Assembly (NCBI GenBank): GCA_001313085.1
Contig: BBFE01000058.1
Coordinates: forward strand, 1-23,539
Direction: 5' to 3'
DNA: 23,539 bases
Source: Paenibacillus sp. JCM 18996
GTDB lineage: Bacteria; Bacillota; Bacilli; Paenibacillales; NBRC-103111
Part shown: piece after piece, positions 1 through 8,352 of the stretch
Position numbering within the stretch: position 1 is the stretch's first letter
Layout of the letters: every line of letters starts with the position of its first letter
The notes under the pieces: model-generated
Databases searched by the model: none
Seen by the model: the letters and a program-made list of their open reading frames with translations, nothing else
What the model was told of the DNA's origin: nothing
Translations under genes and position numbers: made by a program

Positions 1-1
1 C

Positions 2-627
2 AAGGCCCGGCGCGAAGCCGACGAAGTCATCGCCGACCTGCGGCGGATGGCGCTGGAAGGAGCCGCCTCGATCAAGGAGCACCATCTGATCGACGCGAAG
101 GGGCGGCTGACCAAGGCGGAGCCGCAGCTAAGGGGCAAGCAGCCGCCGGGCAAGGGCGGCAGGAAGAAAGCCGAGCAGCTGAGGCCCGGCGATGAAGTGA
201 AGGTGGCGAGCCTGAACCAGAAAGGCACCATCGTCGATATTGCCGGCGACAACGAAGTGACCGTCCAGATCGGCATCATGAAGATGAAGGTGAACAAACA
301 GGATGTGGAGCTGATTTCCTCCGGCGAGAAGCCGAAGCAGGCGGCGAAGTCCTCCTCTTCCCTGCAGCGCACCCGAGACGATAACGCCGGATGGAGCTGG
401 ACCTGCGCGGCTACAACCTGGAAGACGCTTATATCGCAGTCGACCGTTTCCTCGACGAATCCTTCCTCGCAAACTTCGGCCAGGTTTATCTGATCCACGG
501 GAAAGGCACCGGAGTGCTGAGAACCGGCCTTCAGGAATATCTGCGCCGCCACGGCCACGTCCAGAGCTACCGTACGGGGAATTACAACGAAGGCGGAACC
601 GGCGTGACCGTGGTTGAGCTGAAATAA
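2..627 (+). CDS. mutS2: MutS2 family protein, C-terminal part (5' end outside window)
   Basis: This is the C-terminal end of MutS2 (RqcU), a MutS-like ATPase implicated in suppressing recombination and in rescue of collided ribosomes. The visible part starts inside the coiled-coil region (EADEVIADLRRMALEG), passes through a KOW-like segment (LRPGDEVKVASLNQKGTI) and ends with the Smr domain. The Smr hallmarks ELDLRGYNLEDA and IHGKGTGVL are both present. The ATPase domain lies upstream of the window. The frame changes near 388-391, just before the Smr domain. Restoring GGG for the GG there joins the two halves as NAG-MELDLRG, so I treat it as one gene. It ends nine bases before the pspA promoter. 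Confidence 0.93.
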
Positions 628-635
628 AATTTTTT

Positions 636-664
636 TGAAACTAATATTTTTTTCCTCTGCGTAT
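636..664 (+). promoter_or_regulatory. Sigma-W-like promoter for pspA
   Basis: TGAAAC at 636-641 and CGTAT at 660-664 match the two elements of the ECF sigma-W consensus of Bacillus (TGAAAC, 16 bases, CGTA). The spacer here is 18 bases but contains a run of seven T (647-653). In this window T runs of that length are usually five in the true sequence, and five gives exactly 16. In B. subtilis pspA belongs to the sigma-W regulon, so motif and gene agree. The assignment is inference from motif and spacing. Confidence 0.6.
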
Positions 665-735
665 GAAACTGTGTCGATGATGAGCAGAACGAAAAAACAA
701 GATTTCAATTCCATTGTGGGAGGAACTTAAAAAAA

Positions 736-1415
736 ATGGGTATTTTTTTAAAAGATTGCGTGATTTGACGATGGCTTCGGTAAACGATCTCTTGGACAAA
801 GCGGAAGATCCTGTGAAGATGCTGAGCCAATTCCTCCGGGATATGGAACAGGACATACAGGAAGCGGAAGTGGCTGTAGCCAAGCAGATTGCGATCGAGA
901 AGAAGTTCAAGCAGCAGTTCGAAGAAGCCCAGGAATTGGTGGAAAAGCGCCAGCAGCAGGCTGTGCAGGCTCTGGAGCAGGGCAATGAGGATTTGGCCCG
1001 CCGTGCGCTGGAAGACAAGAAAGAGCACCAGATCAAATTCGACGAGTTCAAGAAGCAGTACGACTATGCCAAGACGAATGCCGATCAGCTGCGTTCTCAA
1101 TTGGAAGAGATGAAAGACGAATATAACAAGATGAAGAACAAGAAAGACCTTCTGGTAGCGCGCGCCGAGTCTGCCAAAGCCCAGAAGCAGATTAACCAGG
1201 CGATGTCCGGCTTCGGTACCGATAACGCGGCCAAAGGCTTTGACCGGATGTCGGAGAAAGTGCTTCAGCTGGAAGCGGAAGCCGAAGCGAGCCGCGAGAT
1301 GAACTCCAAGGGACGCAGCCTGGATGACGAGCTGGACGCCTTGAAGAAAGGCAGCGGAGTAGAGGACGAACTGGCAGCCCTGAAGGCCCAGGTTCAGCAA
1401 AAGAAACAGCAATAA
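736..1415 (+). CDS. pspA: PspA/IM30 (phage shock protein A) family protein
   Basis: This is a peripheral inner-face membrane protein that binds stressed lipid bilayers and helps preserve membrane integrity. The family's conserved start is seen as MGIF-KRLRDLTMASVNDLL, followed by EDPVKMLSQFLRDMEQDI. The rest is almost all charged coiled coil (heavy in K, E and Q), ending in a short helix (VEDELAALKAQVQQKKQQ). The chosen ATG at 736 follows a GGAGG at 718-722. It is frameshifted after four codons by a T7 run (743-749). Reading five T restores the frame and gives 225 residues, normal for the family. The upstream sigma-W-like promoter and the downstream DUF350 gene fit a membrane-stress role. Confidence 0.93.
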
Positions 1416-1450
1416 GCTCGGAAACCGAACTTATCCGACGAATCGCAAGA

Positions 1451-1476
1451 GACTGGGGAACCATTGCTCCCCGGTC
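1451..1476 (+). other. Hairpin between pspA and the DUF350 gene
   Basis: GACTGGGGA and TCCCCGGTC form a nine-pair stem with one G-T wobble around an eight-base loop. No T run follows, so it is not a classical terminator. It may be a processing or stabilising hairpin separating pspA from the downstream genes in one transcript; that role is inference. Confidence 0.45.
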
Positions 1477-1530
1477 TATTGCCTCGTTAATCGAATCGCG
1501 TATTGCATGATTTTGCTGAAGAGGTGAACT

Positions 1531-1963
1531 ATGCTAAATGAGGTCGAAGGGGTAGACGCCATAATGTCAAATCCATATTTGGAAACACTGGCTTTTTTTT
1601 CTCGATCGCGGTGCTGGCTTTGGTGATTTTTTTCTCGCCGTGTTTGAGATGGTTACGAAGTACAATGATTGGCAAGAAATAAAGAATGGGAATATGTCCG
1701 TGGCGATGGCGACCGGAGGCAAAATGTTCGGGATCTGCAACTTGTTCAGGTTTGCCATTCTCAACAACGATTCCATCCTGCATGCTCTCGTTTGGGCCAG
1801 TTACGGCTTTGTGCTCCTGCTTGCCGCATATTTTATCTTTGAATTTCTGACGCCTTATTTTAAAATAGACGAAGAAATCCAAAAGGATAACCGCGCGGTG
1901 GGATTTCTGTCGATGACGCTGTCGGTCTCCTTGTCCTATGTTGTGGGCGCTTGCGTCACCTGA
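1531..1963 (+). CDS. DUF350 family membrane protein
   Basis: This is a small integral membrane protein of unknown biochemical function. About four hydrophobic segments are visible, the first near residues 18-36 and the last ending at VGFLSMTLSVSLSYVVGACV. Family-typical stretches are VTKYNDWQEIKNGN, ATGGKMFGICNLFRF and YFIFEFLTPYFKIDEEI. The ATG at 1531 follows GAGGTG. Two T runs, 1593-1600 (eight, expected six) and 1627-1633 (seven, expected five), break the frame. Corrected, the protein is 142 residues, normal for DUF350. DUF350 genes often sit beside pspA in Firmicutes and proteobacteria, supporting a shared envelope role. The family match is confident; the function is not known. Confidence 0.85.
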
Positions 1964-2006
1964 TGCAGCAGGCCGCAGGGTCCGGTAGTCTATGGAGGTT
2001 AACGGG

Positions 2007-2096
2007 ATGAAATATTTGTGGGGTACTTTTGTTCGCGCTTTCGGCTGTGTTTTTTTCGCTGTCGGCATTTACTATTTTATAAAGCATGCATCCTGA
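2007..2096 (+). CDS. Small single-pass membrane peptide (29 aa), unknown
   Basis: An ATG at 2007 follows GGAGG at 1994-1998 with good spacing. It opens a 29-codon frame whose product is one hydrophobic helix flanked by basic residues (MKYLWGTFVRAFGC, ending YYFIKHAS). It lies 43 bases after the DUF350 gene and 55 before the zinc-ribbon gene, so it is probably co-transcribed with them. The frame includes a T7 run that may be misread, so the exact length is uncertain. I do not recognise a family. Confidence 0.5.
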   Translation: MKYLWGTFVRAFGCVFFAVGIYYFIKHAS

Positions 2097-2151
2097 GAAA
2101 CGGAGCCATGCAATCATACTTGAAGTGAACGGTTACGGAGGAAAAAAGGAA

Positions 2152-2664
2152 ATGGAAGCTGACAATAAGCAAGTCTGCCTTGGTGCGATACGGAGATCAC
2201 ATGGGATCCGGAGATCGGCCTGAGGAGACCTGCCCTCACTGCTATAACGAGCTGGGGGATTATCGCGTATTAAGTTTGGATCAGCTTGCCCCCGGGGAGC
2301 AGGAGGAACAGCCGAAGAGGGGCCGGACCGGACGCGCCTTGGATGACGAATTCATGGATTTGGACGGGGAAGAGGAGGTTCTCGAAACCGACCCTTACGA
2401 TTCGGCGGCGCAGTCGTTGACGGACTCCAGGAGGAAGCGCCGGAATGCCCCAACTGCAGGGAATTTATGCTTCACGCGGGAGAACTGTCGGCAGGCGAAG
2501 GCCAGTTTACGCCCGCCGTTCCCGCCCTGCTTGGCCAGCCGCTGCTTCCGTCCGCGTTTGGAGTGCAGGTGTATGTCTGTCCGAGCTGTTTTAGAGTGGA
2601 TCATCTGCTGTCCGAAGGGGCACGGCTCGCTTTGATCGAGAAGCTGAGGAAATCGGCTTTGTAG
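2152..2664 (+). CDS. Zinc-ribbon protein, unknown function
   Basis: An ATG at 2152 follows GGAGG and AAGGA. Once the frame is repaired the product is 171 residues with paired cysteine motifs. An N-terminal ribbon is made by CPWC and CPHC near residues 9 and 29. A second pair, CPNC and CPSC, lies in the C-terminal half. Between them is a very acidic linker (LDDEFMDLDGEEEVLETD). Three frameshifts each fit one C lost from a CCC run: near 2177 (restoring CPWCDTEI), near 2220 (restoring EIGPEET) and near 2428 (restoring QEEAPECPNC). Treponema-like or regulatory functions cannot be assigned. Its position suggests it belongs with the pspA-DUF350 group. Confidence 0.75.
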
Positions 2665-2782
2665 AACCAAGGTCTGTTTTTTTCGGGCAAATACGCTGTT
2701 TGTCTGGAAAAACGGACTATTTTTTATACCCATTCGGGAATGTTAAGTTAAATCATTCTACAGAAGGGTACAGGATAAACCA

Positions 2783-4094
2783 ATGTCTCATAAATCATCC
2801 GATCGCCATTCCCCGCTCCTGCGGCTGACGAAGGGAGAGAACCGGCCGGGCCTGAACATGTCTTTTCGACGGAAGAAGCAGCGGGTGAACACGCCAAGAA
2901 ACAAAAAACACACCGAGCGGCTCACTGTCCAATGCTGGCTGCTGCTTATTGTCAACGCTTTGTTCGTAACCGCCAATGCGCTGTCGGGCACGTTCGTAGG
3001 CGTGTTTTTTATGGAAGCTGCGCAACGACTTGTCGATCATCGGCTGGTTCTCGCTCGCAACCCATATCACCATGGCGATCACGTTCTACATCGCGGGCAA
3101 GTGGGTAAAAGAGCACAACAAAATGAACAGCCTGAGGCTGGGGGTGGCGGTGTCTGCCGTGTTCTATACTCTGGTGCTGTGGCTTGGCAACAATGCTGTG
3201 AACTATGTGCTCCTGCTAGGCGGCATCCAGGGGATTGCTTCGGGTTTTTTTTGGGTCGCGTTCAACGTTGTTTATTTTGAAGTGACCACTCCTCATACGA
3301 GGGATCAATTTAACGGCTGGGCGGGACTCACCGGCTCGGCTGCGGGCATGATCGCGCATGGATCTCGGGGTTTATCATTGTGAGCATGGAGGATGCACTG
3401 GGCTACCGGCTGATCTTCACCGCTTCCCTCATCATCTTTGTTATCGGGGTTATCGTAAGCTTTTTTTTGAAAAAAAACGCAAAGTAAACGGCCGATACAG
3501 CTGGACGGCGGCGTTCCGCAGCTTGAAGTCCAAGGACAGCCCCTGGCGCAGTATAGCCGCAGCCTTGTTTGCGCAGGGAATCCGTGAGGGTGTTTTTTGG
3601 CTTCCTCATCGGGCTGCTGGTTTATATCCATACCGGAAACGAAATGTCGCTGGGCAATTTTTCGCTGATTACCTCGCGGTCTCCTTGTTCAGCTTTATGC
3701 TGATCGGAAAATGGTACAAACCGGCCTATCGAAAAAAGGGGATGCTCGTCGGCGCCATTATGCTCGTGCTTGTCATCCTGCCGTTCTTTTGGCGCGTTAA
3801 TTTTATACCTTGCTGGTGTTCGGGGTGGGAGTCTCCTTGTTTATGCCGTTCTACGGCATTCCGATGACGTCCACTGTGTTCGATATCATTGGCAGGAATG
3901 AGCGCACGGCTGCAAGGCGGGAGGAATACATCGTGATGCGGGAGCTGTTCCTCAATGCGGGAAGAATCGTCGGCACGCTGGCATTTCTGGTGGTCGTGTG
4001 GTTCTCGGCCTCGCCCGCCGCGATGAATTGGATGATCCTTGCGATCGGCAGCACTCCTCTGCTTGTGTGGTTTTTTTATGAGGAACCGGTTTAA
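2783..4094 (+). CDS. Major facilitator superfamily (MFS) transporter
   Basis: This is a multi-pass transporter of about 12 helices with unknown substrate. The N-terminus is basic, followed by the first helix (WLLLIVNALFVTANALSG). The next part (DLSIIGWFSLATHITMAITF, GIQGIASGFFWVAFNVVYFE) resembles Firmicute MFS proteins annotated as permeases. Six frameshifts occur: T6 at 3005-3010, a lost G near 3355, A8 at 3470-3477, T6 at 3593-3598, a lost G near 3675, and T4 at 3801-3804 (expected five). Correcting all gives 436 residues, a normal MFS length, with hydrophobic helices continuing across each break. The gene runs in the same direction as the zinc-ribbon gene but after a 118-base gap, so it may have its own promoter. 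Confidence 0.85.
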
Positions 4095-4371
4095 GGCGAC
4101 AAAAGATTTTCAAAGTTTGGAGAGAAGCTGATTCGTCTCATACCCTTGATTTAGGGACCCAACTCGGAGGAAGAAACAAAAGGCTTCTTGAGCAGGGCAA
4201 TAGAGATGCAGCGTCAGCAGCCGCGCCTTGATTTCGAATTTGCATTAGTGCTCAAAGAACTCCTGCGGAAATCTTGAAGAATCCGACTATAACCGATAAA
4301 ATAAGCAGGAATAAGATTTGGACATCAGGAAGCTTAAAAGGGGTGTATATCAGTTGGAGCAGCGCAGAATG
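4095..4371 (+). other. Region between MFS gene and cysK; possible tiny ORF
   Basis: No recognised gene or riboswitch is visible. A 29-codon frame starting at TTG 4188 and ending at 4277 has a protein-like tail (DFEFALVLKELLRKS) and a GGAGG at 4167-4170, but the 17-base spacing is poor and I know no family for it. The frame open from 4318 continues into cysK, but the sequence before 4372 does not look like cysK protein. Confidence 0.3.
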
Positions 4372-5277
4372 GTTAACAGCATTACGGAGCTGATCGGCGA
4401 AACCCCGGCCGTGCGGATCAACCGCCTGACAGGGGTAGAGGATGCGGAGGTTTACGTCAAGCTGGAGTATTTCAATCCGAGCGGAAGTGTGAAGGACCGC
4501 GCCGCTTATAATTTGATAGCGCAGGCCGAGAAGGACGGGCATTTAAAGCCGGGAGCCACCATCATTGAGCCTACCAGCGGCAATACGGGGATCGGCCTGG
4601 CGATGAATGCGGCGGCTAAAGGATATAAAGCTATTCTGGTTATGCCGGATAATATGACCAAAGAGCGGATCAACCTGCTTAAAGCGTACGGAGCTGAGGT
4701 AGTGCTGACGCCGGCGGCGGAACGGATGCCCGGGGCGATAAGGAAAGCGATAGAGCTGAGGGATCAAATCCCGGACAGCTATATTCCGCAGCAGTTCGAG
4801 AATCCGGCCAATCCTGATATCCATCGGGTTACGACGGCGCTGGAAATCCTTCAGCAGACGGAAGGCCGTTTGGACGCGTTCGTCGCCACATCCGGCACCG
4901 GGGGAACTATTACAGGCACGGGCGAAGTGCTGAAAAAGCATTTGCCGGGGCTGGCCATTTATGTCGTTGAGCCTCAAGGCTCGCCGGTGCTGTCAGGAGG
5001 ACAGCCGGGCCCGCACAAGCTGGTGGGAACCAGCCCGGGCTTCATTCCTGCCATTCTTAACACGGCAATCTACGATAAAATCGTGCAGGTGGCCGACGAG
5101 GACGCTTTGGCGACTACACGGGACCTGGCCGCCAGGGAGGGCATCCTTGTGGGCCCTTCAGCCGGTGCGGCCGTGTGGACCGCGCTGCAGGTTGCCCGCG
5201 AGCTCGGGAAAGGCAAACGTGTGCTGTGCATTGCTCCCGATACGGGAGAACGGTATTTAAGCATGGGTATATTTTAG
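4372..5277 (+). CDS. cysK: Cysteine synthase (O-acetylserine sulfhydrylase)
   Basis: This PLP enzyme makes L-cysteine from O-acetylserine and sulfide in the cytoplasm. The lysine that binds PLP is K42 in NPSGSVKDRAA. The substrate loop TSGNTGIG is at residues 69-76, and the phosphate-binding GTGGTITGTGE follows in the middle. The C-terminus CIAPDTGERYLSMGIF is typical. I chose ATG 4372 (MVNSITELIGETP) because family proteins begin there and a GGAG lies about nine bases upstream; the frame is open further up from TTG 4318. At 301 residues it is complete and one of the few unbroken long genes here. It ends in a strong terminator, so it is probably transcribed alone. Confidence 0.95.
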   Translation, partial: VNSITELIGETPAVRINRLTGVEDAEVYVKLEYFNPSGSVKDRAAYNLIAQAEKDGHLKPGATIIEPTSGNTGIGLAMNAAAKGYKAILVMPDNMTKERINLLKAYGAEVVLTPAAERMPGAIRKAIELRDQIPDSYIPQQFENPANPDIHRVTTALEILQQTEGRLDAFVATSGTGGTITGTGEVLKKHLPGLAIYVVEPQGSPVLSGGQPGPHKLVGTSPGFIPAILNTAIYDKIVQVADEDALATTRDLAAREGILVGPSAGAAVWTALQVARELGKGKRVLCIAPDTGERYLSMGIF

Positions 5278-5295
5278 GCGTTCAAGTTTCGCCGG

Positions 5296-5334
5296 TTCAT
5301 CCTGGATTAAATGTTTCCAGGGTGAATTTTTTTT
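5296..5334 (+). terminator. Rho-independent terminator after cysK
   Basis: TTCATCCTGGA (5296-5306) pairs with TCCAGGGTGAA (5316-5326), 11 pairs with one wobble around a nine-base loop. Eight T follow directly at 5327-5334. Confidence 0.85.
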
Positions 5335-5342
5335 GGAACGTA

Positions 5343-5371
5343 TTGAATAAAAATACATATAGATGTATTAT
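5343..5371 (+). promoter_or_regulatory. Sigma-A-type promoter before the GNAT-like gene
   Basis: TTGAAT at 5343-5348 and TATTAT at 5366-5371 are separated by exactly 17 bases in a very AT-rich stretch. They match four and five of six consensus positions. It lies about 70 bases before the next start codon. Confidence 0.6.
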
Positions 5372-5442
5372 TATAGATATTAGATATTCATTTTCCATTC
5401 AACCATATTAAATTCAAATAAATCGAAAAGGGTGTGAACGGT

Positions 5443-5736
5443 ATGCTGTCTTTTCAGCAAGATGTGCCTTCGGCAGCTCAGTATACAAAGCTTATGCAAA
5501 AAAAAGGCGGACAATCGGCTTCCCGGAAAGAAGCGTTGGATTATGCGGATCTCTGCCAAAGCAGCCGTGTTATTTCCGTGTATGACAAGGATCAGCTGGT
5601 TGGGGTAGGCACTTTGAAAGCACCGTGCGGGCCGCAGACTGGAGGAATTTCGTTTCTTATTGCCGCTACGCATGAGGGAAGGCGTGTTGAGGAGCATCTG
5701 TGCAAGCTGCTTCAGCTTCAAGCGACTGCGGGATAG
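5443..5736 (+). CDS. Small GNAT-like acetyltransferase-fold protein
   Basis: The 97-residue product has the beginning of an acetyltransferase (GNAT) fold: a helix rich in polar residues, a first strand pair ISVYDKDQLVGVGTL, then ISFLIAATHEGRRVEEHLCKLLQLQ, where THEGRRVEEHL resembles the acetyl-CoA-binding turn and helix. It lacks the C-terminal strands of a full GNAT protein and ends at a stop in ATAG. It could be a naturally short member or a shortened one. The ATG at 5443 has AAAGGG ten bases upstream. An A8 run at about 5496-5503 sits in frame. The family assignment is moderate; the substrate is unknown. Confidence 0.55.
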   Translation: MLSFQQDVPSAAQYTKLMQKKGGQSASRKEALDYADLCQSSRVISVYDKDQLVGVGTLKAPCGPQTGGISFLIAATHEGRRVEEHLCKLLQLQATAG

Positions 5737-5845
5737 GTGCGGAGTGGCGGTTGTCCCTTAACCCTAGCGCACTCCACTGAAATTTTTTTCAGGTCCTAAG
5801 GTAAGTGCGTAATCAGAAAGCCGTATACAAATCGTACAAATTACC

Positions 5846-5887
5846 CGGCGGAAGGCTTGAATGCGAAGATCTTCTTCCGGTTTTTTT
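5846..5887 (+). terminator. Rho-independent terminator before the Lrp-family gene
   Basis: CGGAAG and CTTCCG form the stem base, with the internal palindrome GAAGATCTTC inside the loop. Seven T follow. It probably ends the GNAT-like transcript. A weaker GGAGTG/CACTCC pair with a T7 run lies just upstream (about 5742-5790). Confidence 0.65.
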
Positions 5888-5916
5888 CTATTTTATCAAC
5901 AATTAATATTCGTTCT

Positions 5917-5944
5917 TTGCAGGCGGGCTGTAAAGGTGTAATAT
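5917..5944 (+). promoter_or_regulatory. Possible promoter of the Lrp-family/aminotransferase operon
   Basis: TTGCAG (5917-5922) and TAATAT (5939-5944) are 16 bases apart and lie about 30 bases before the start codon, downstream of a terminator. Confidence 0.45.
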
Positions 5945-5976
5945 GAAAATGGAAAGTCCATTCAGGAGGCTGCGCA

Positions 5977-6472
5977 ATGAACGAATTCAAACTTAAAGTG
6001 TTGGAACTGCTCAAGGAAGATTCGCGTAGAAGCGCGGAATTGATCGCCACGATGCTTGCGGCTTCCACGGAACAGGTGGAGCAAGCGATCCGCGAGATGG
6101 AAGAAGAGAACATAATCGTTAAATATGCGACGGTTGTGAACTGGAGCAAAGTAGACAGTGAACGGGTGACCGCCCTGATTGAAGTGCAGATCACGCCCGA
6201 ACGGGGAAGAGGGTTTGACTCGATAGCGGAGCGGATTTATGTATATCCGGAAGTGAAATCGGTTTACTTGATGTCAGGCTCGTACGATTTGCTGGTGGAA
6301 GTGGAGGAGCACAGTCTGAAGGAGGTCGCCTCGTTCGTTTCCAACAAGCTTTCTCCGCTCGACCGCGTGCTTTCGACAAAAAAACGAATTTTATATTGAA
6401 AAAAAATACAAGCAGGACGGAATCATCTTTGAAGATCGCGAGGATGACCACCGGCTGCTGATTTCCCCGTAA
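5977..6472 (+). CDS. alaR: Lrp/AsnC family transcriptional regulator (AlaR/YugG-like)
   Basis: This is a DNA-binding regulator of amino-acid metabolism. Residues 1-50 form the winged helix-turn-helix (LKVLELLKEDSRRSAELIATML). The C-terminal RAM/AsnC ligand-binding domain follows (VTALIEVQITPERGRGFDSI, VYLMSGSYDLLVEVE). The ATG at 5977 follows AGGAGG. The last 25 codons are thrown out of frame by A7 at 6378-6384 (expected five) and A8 at 6399-6406 (expected six). Correction restores FILKKYKQDGIIFEDREDDH and a 163-residue protein. It lies 13 bases before a PLP aminotransferase, the same pairing as B. subtilis alaR-alaT (yugG-yugH), where the regulator activates alanine biosynthesis. The family is sure; the alaR identity rests on that pairing. 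Confidence 0.85.
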
Positions 6473-6485
6473 AGGAAGAGAAGCT

Positions 6486-7700
6486 ATGATCAACCAGGAA
6501 CAGACAGTAACCACACCCGGCACAAAAAAATATGAAAGATTATTTGGCTCCTCTGGTCAGAGATATTCCGCCGTCCGGAATCCGCCGTTTTTTTTGATTT
6601 GGTCAGCGCGAGCAAAGACATTATCTCTCTGGGCGTTGGAGAACCCGATTTTTTTCCACGCCCTGGAAGGTGCGGGAGGCTGCGGTCACCTCTCTGGAGC
6701 GGGGAATGACCAAATATACCGCTAATTCGGGTATTCCGGCACTGAGGGAAGCTATCGCTTCTTATCTTCATGACAGCTTTGCGATTTCATACGACCCGGG
6801 CGATGAGGTGCTCGTCACCGTAGGCGGCAGCGAGGCGATTGACCTGGCTTTGCGCGCTTTGATCACCGCAGGGGATGAAATTCTCATTCCGGAGCCATGC
6901 TACATCTCGTACTCTCCTATCACAACCATCGGCGGAGGCGTGGCGGTAGGGATTGAAACGTTCGCAGAGGATGATTTCAAACTGACGCCGGAAGCGCTGC
7001 GCAGTGTTCTGACACCGCGTTCGAAGGTGCTGATCTTGAGCTATCCGAGCAATCCGACCGGCGGAATCATGACATACGAGGATTGGCTGCCTATTGCCAA
7101 AATTGTGGAAGAGCAGGACCTGATCGTTATTTCCGATGAGATTTATGCCGAACTCACTTACGGCCAGAAGCACGTCAGCTTCGCTCCATTCCCGGAATGA
7201 GGGATAGGACGATTGTCGTCAGCGGATTTTCCAAGGCTTTTGCTATGACAGGCTGGAGAATGGGCTACGCTTGCGGCCACCGCGATATTATCTCGGCCAT
7301 GCTCAAAATCCATCAATACACGGTGATGTGCGCACCTGTTATGGGGCAGGTGGCCGCTCTGGAAGCTTTGAGGAACGGACAGGAAGATAAGGACCGGATG
7401 GTGGAGTCGTACAATCAGCGCAGAAGGCTGGTCGTCAAAGGATTTCGCGAAATCGGGCTGGAGTGCCACGAGCCGCAGGGGGCTTTCTACGCGTTCCCGT
7501 CGATCATGTCCACGGGACTCGGATCCGAGGAATTCGCCCAGCAGCTGCTGCAGGATGCAAAGGTTGCCGCGGTGCCCGGACACGTGTTCGGCATGGGCGG
7601 GGAAGGCTTTGTACGCTGCTCTTACGCGACCTCGGTGAGCCAGCTGAATGAAGCGATCGAGCGAATGGGCAGGTTTGTGGACAGGATCAAAAGTTCCTGA
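6486..7700 (+). CDS. alaT: PLP-dependent aminotransferase, class I/II (AlaT/YugH-like)
   Basis: This is a fold-type I aminotransferase, probably making alanine or acting on similar amino acids. Visible marks are the N-terminal ISLGVGEPDF, YTANSGIPALREAIA, SYPSNPTGGIMTYEDW, the aspartate that contacts the PLP ring in VISDEIYAELTY, and the Schiff-base lysine in SGFSKAFAMTGWRMGY. The ATG at 6486 follows AAGGAAG. Frameshifts: A7 at 6524-6530, T8 at 6588-6595, T7 at 6649-6655 (restores DFSTPWKVREA) and one lost base near 7186. Corrected length is 403. It forms an operon with the Lrp-type regulator and ends in a strong terminator. Substrate assignment is by analogy with B. subtilis. Confidence 0.85.
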
Positions 7701-7712
7701 CAATAAAGAGGG

Positions 7713-7740
7713 AGCCGGTGATCTTCACCGGCTTTTTTTT
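7713..7740 (+). terminator. Rho-independent terminator after the aminotransferase
   Basis: AGCCGGTGA (7713-7721) and TCACCGGCT (7725-7733) form a perfect nine-pair stem with a three-base loop, followed by a T8 run. Confidence 0.93.
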
Positions 7741-7787
7741 GAATAGTTGAAGGCGGAGTTGCGCTGGTTACATAAGGGAGGATACGG

Positions 7788-8352
7788 ATGAGGAAATTAT
7801 GGTTGCCCTTTCTGCTGCTGTTGGTACTGATGGGGTGCGGAGCGCCGAAAGCGGATGTGCCGATCTTTATGATGCCTGCGAACGGGTTGCCTGCAGGTGC
7901 GGCGGACAAGCTGAAAGCTTCGCTGCAAGCCAAAGTGGGAGATAAGCCGACAATTGAAATTAACGGTTCACCGATTTTTTCGTTGGAAAAATTGATTGTA
8001 GAGATCGCAGCGGGAGAGAACGGAATCATTGTGGTCTCTTATGACCAATTCAAAGCAATGGGAGAACAGAAGGGCTATGCAGCGCTGGATTCTGTTATCG
8101 AGGGCAGCAATTTGAAGCCCGAGGACGTGCAGCAAGGCTATCTGGAAACCACGGACAACGGTAAAACCGAGAAGCATCTGTACGGCCTCCCTCTGGAAAA
8201 CACCAAATGGTTCAAGGAACAAAATTTAAACGGCAAAGATTTGATCGCTTTTATCCCGATGAATGTCAAAAAACAAAGATAACGCGCTGAAAGTGATGAA
8301 GTCCATAGCTGAAAAAATAAGCGGCTTCCGGCTAAGGGAGGGATCGCGGTGA
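7788..8352 (+). CDS. Putative lipoprotein of unknown function
   Basis: A lipoprotein signal peptide is clear: basic start, hydrophobic core and lipobox LMGC with the modified cysteine at residue 17. The mature part is hydrophilic, with [29 protein letters not shown] and [18 protein letters not shown] recognise no domain. The ATG follows GGGAGG. An A6 run at 8268-8273 (expected five) creates an early stop at 8282. Corrected, the protein runs on ([20 protein letters not shown]) to 187 residues and its TGA overlaps the GTG of the next gene by four bases. This overlap suggests translational coupling with the adenosyltransferase, though a functional link is unproved. Confidence 0.8.

Noticed and set aside
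705..1412. Long minus-strand frame opposite pspA
   Set aside because: It is the antisense shadow of a coiled-coil gene rich in GAA/AAG codons (leucine and phenylalanine when reversed).
2783..4094. MFS gene as a pseudogene
   Set aside because: All six breaks are single-run errors of the kind seen elsewhere; corrected length and helices are normal.
4095..4371. T-box or SAM riboswitch upstream of cysK
   Set aside because: I find neither the T-box AGGGTGGNACCGCG motif nor the conserved S-box core; nothing supports a riboswitch.
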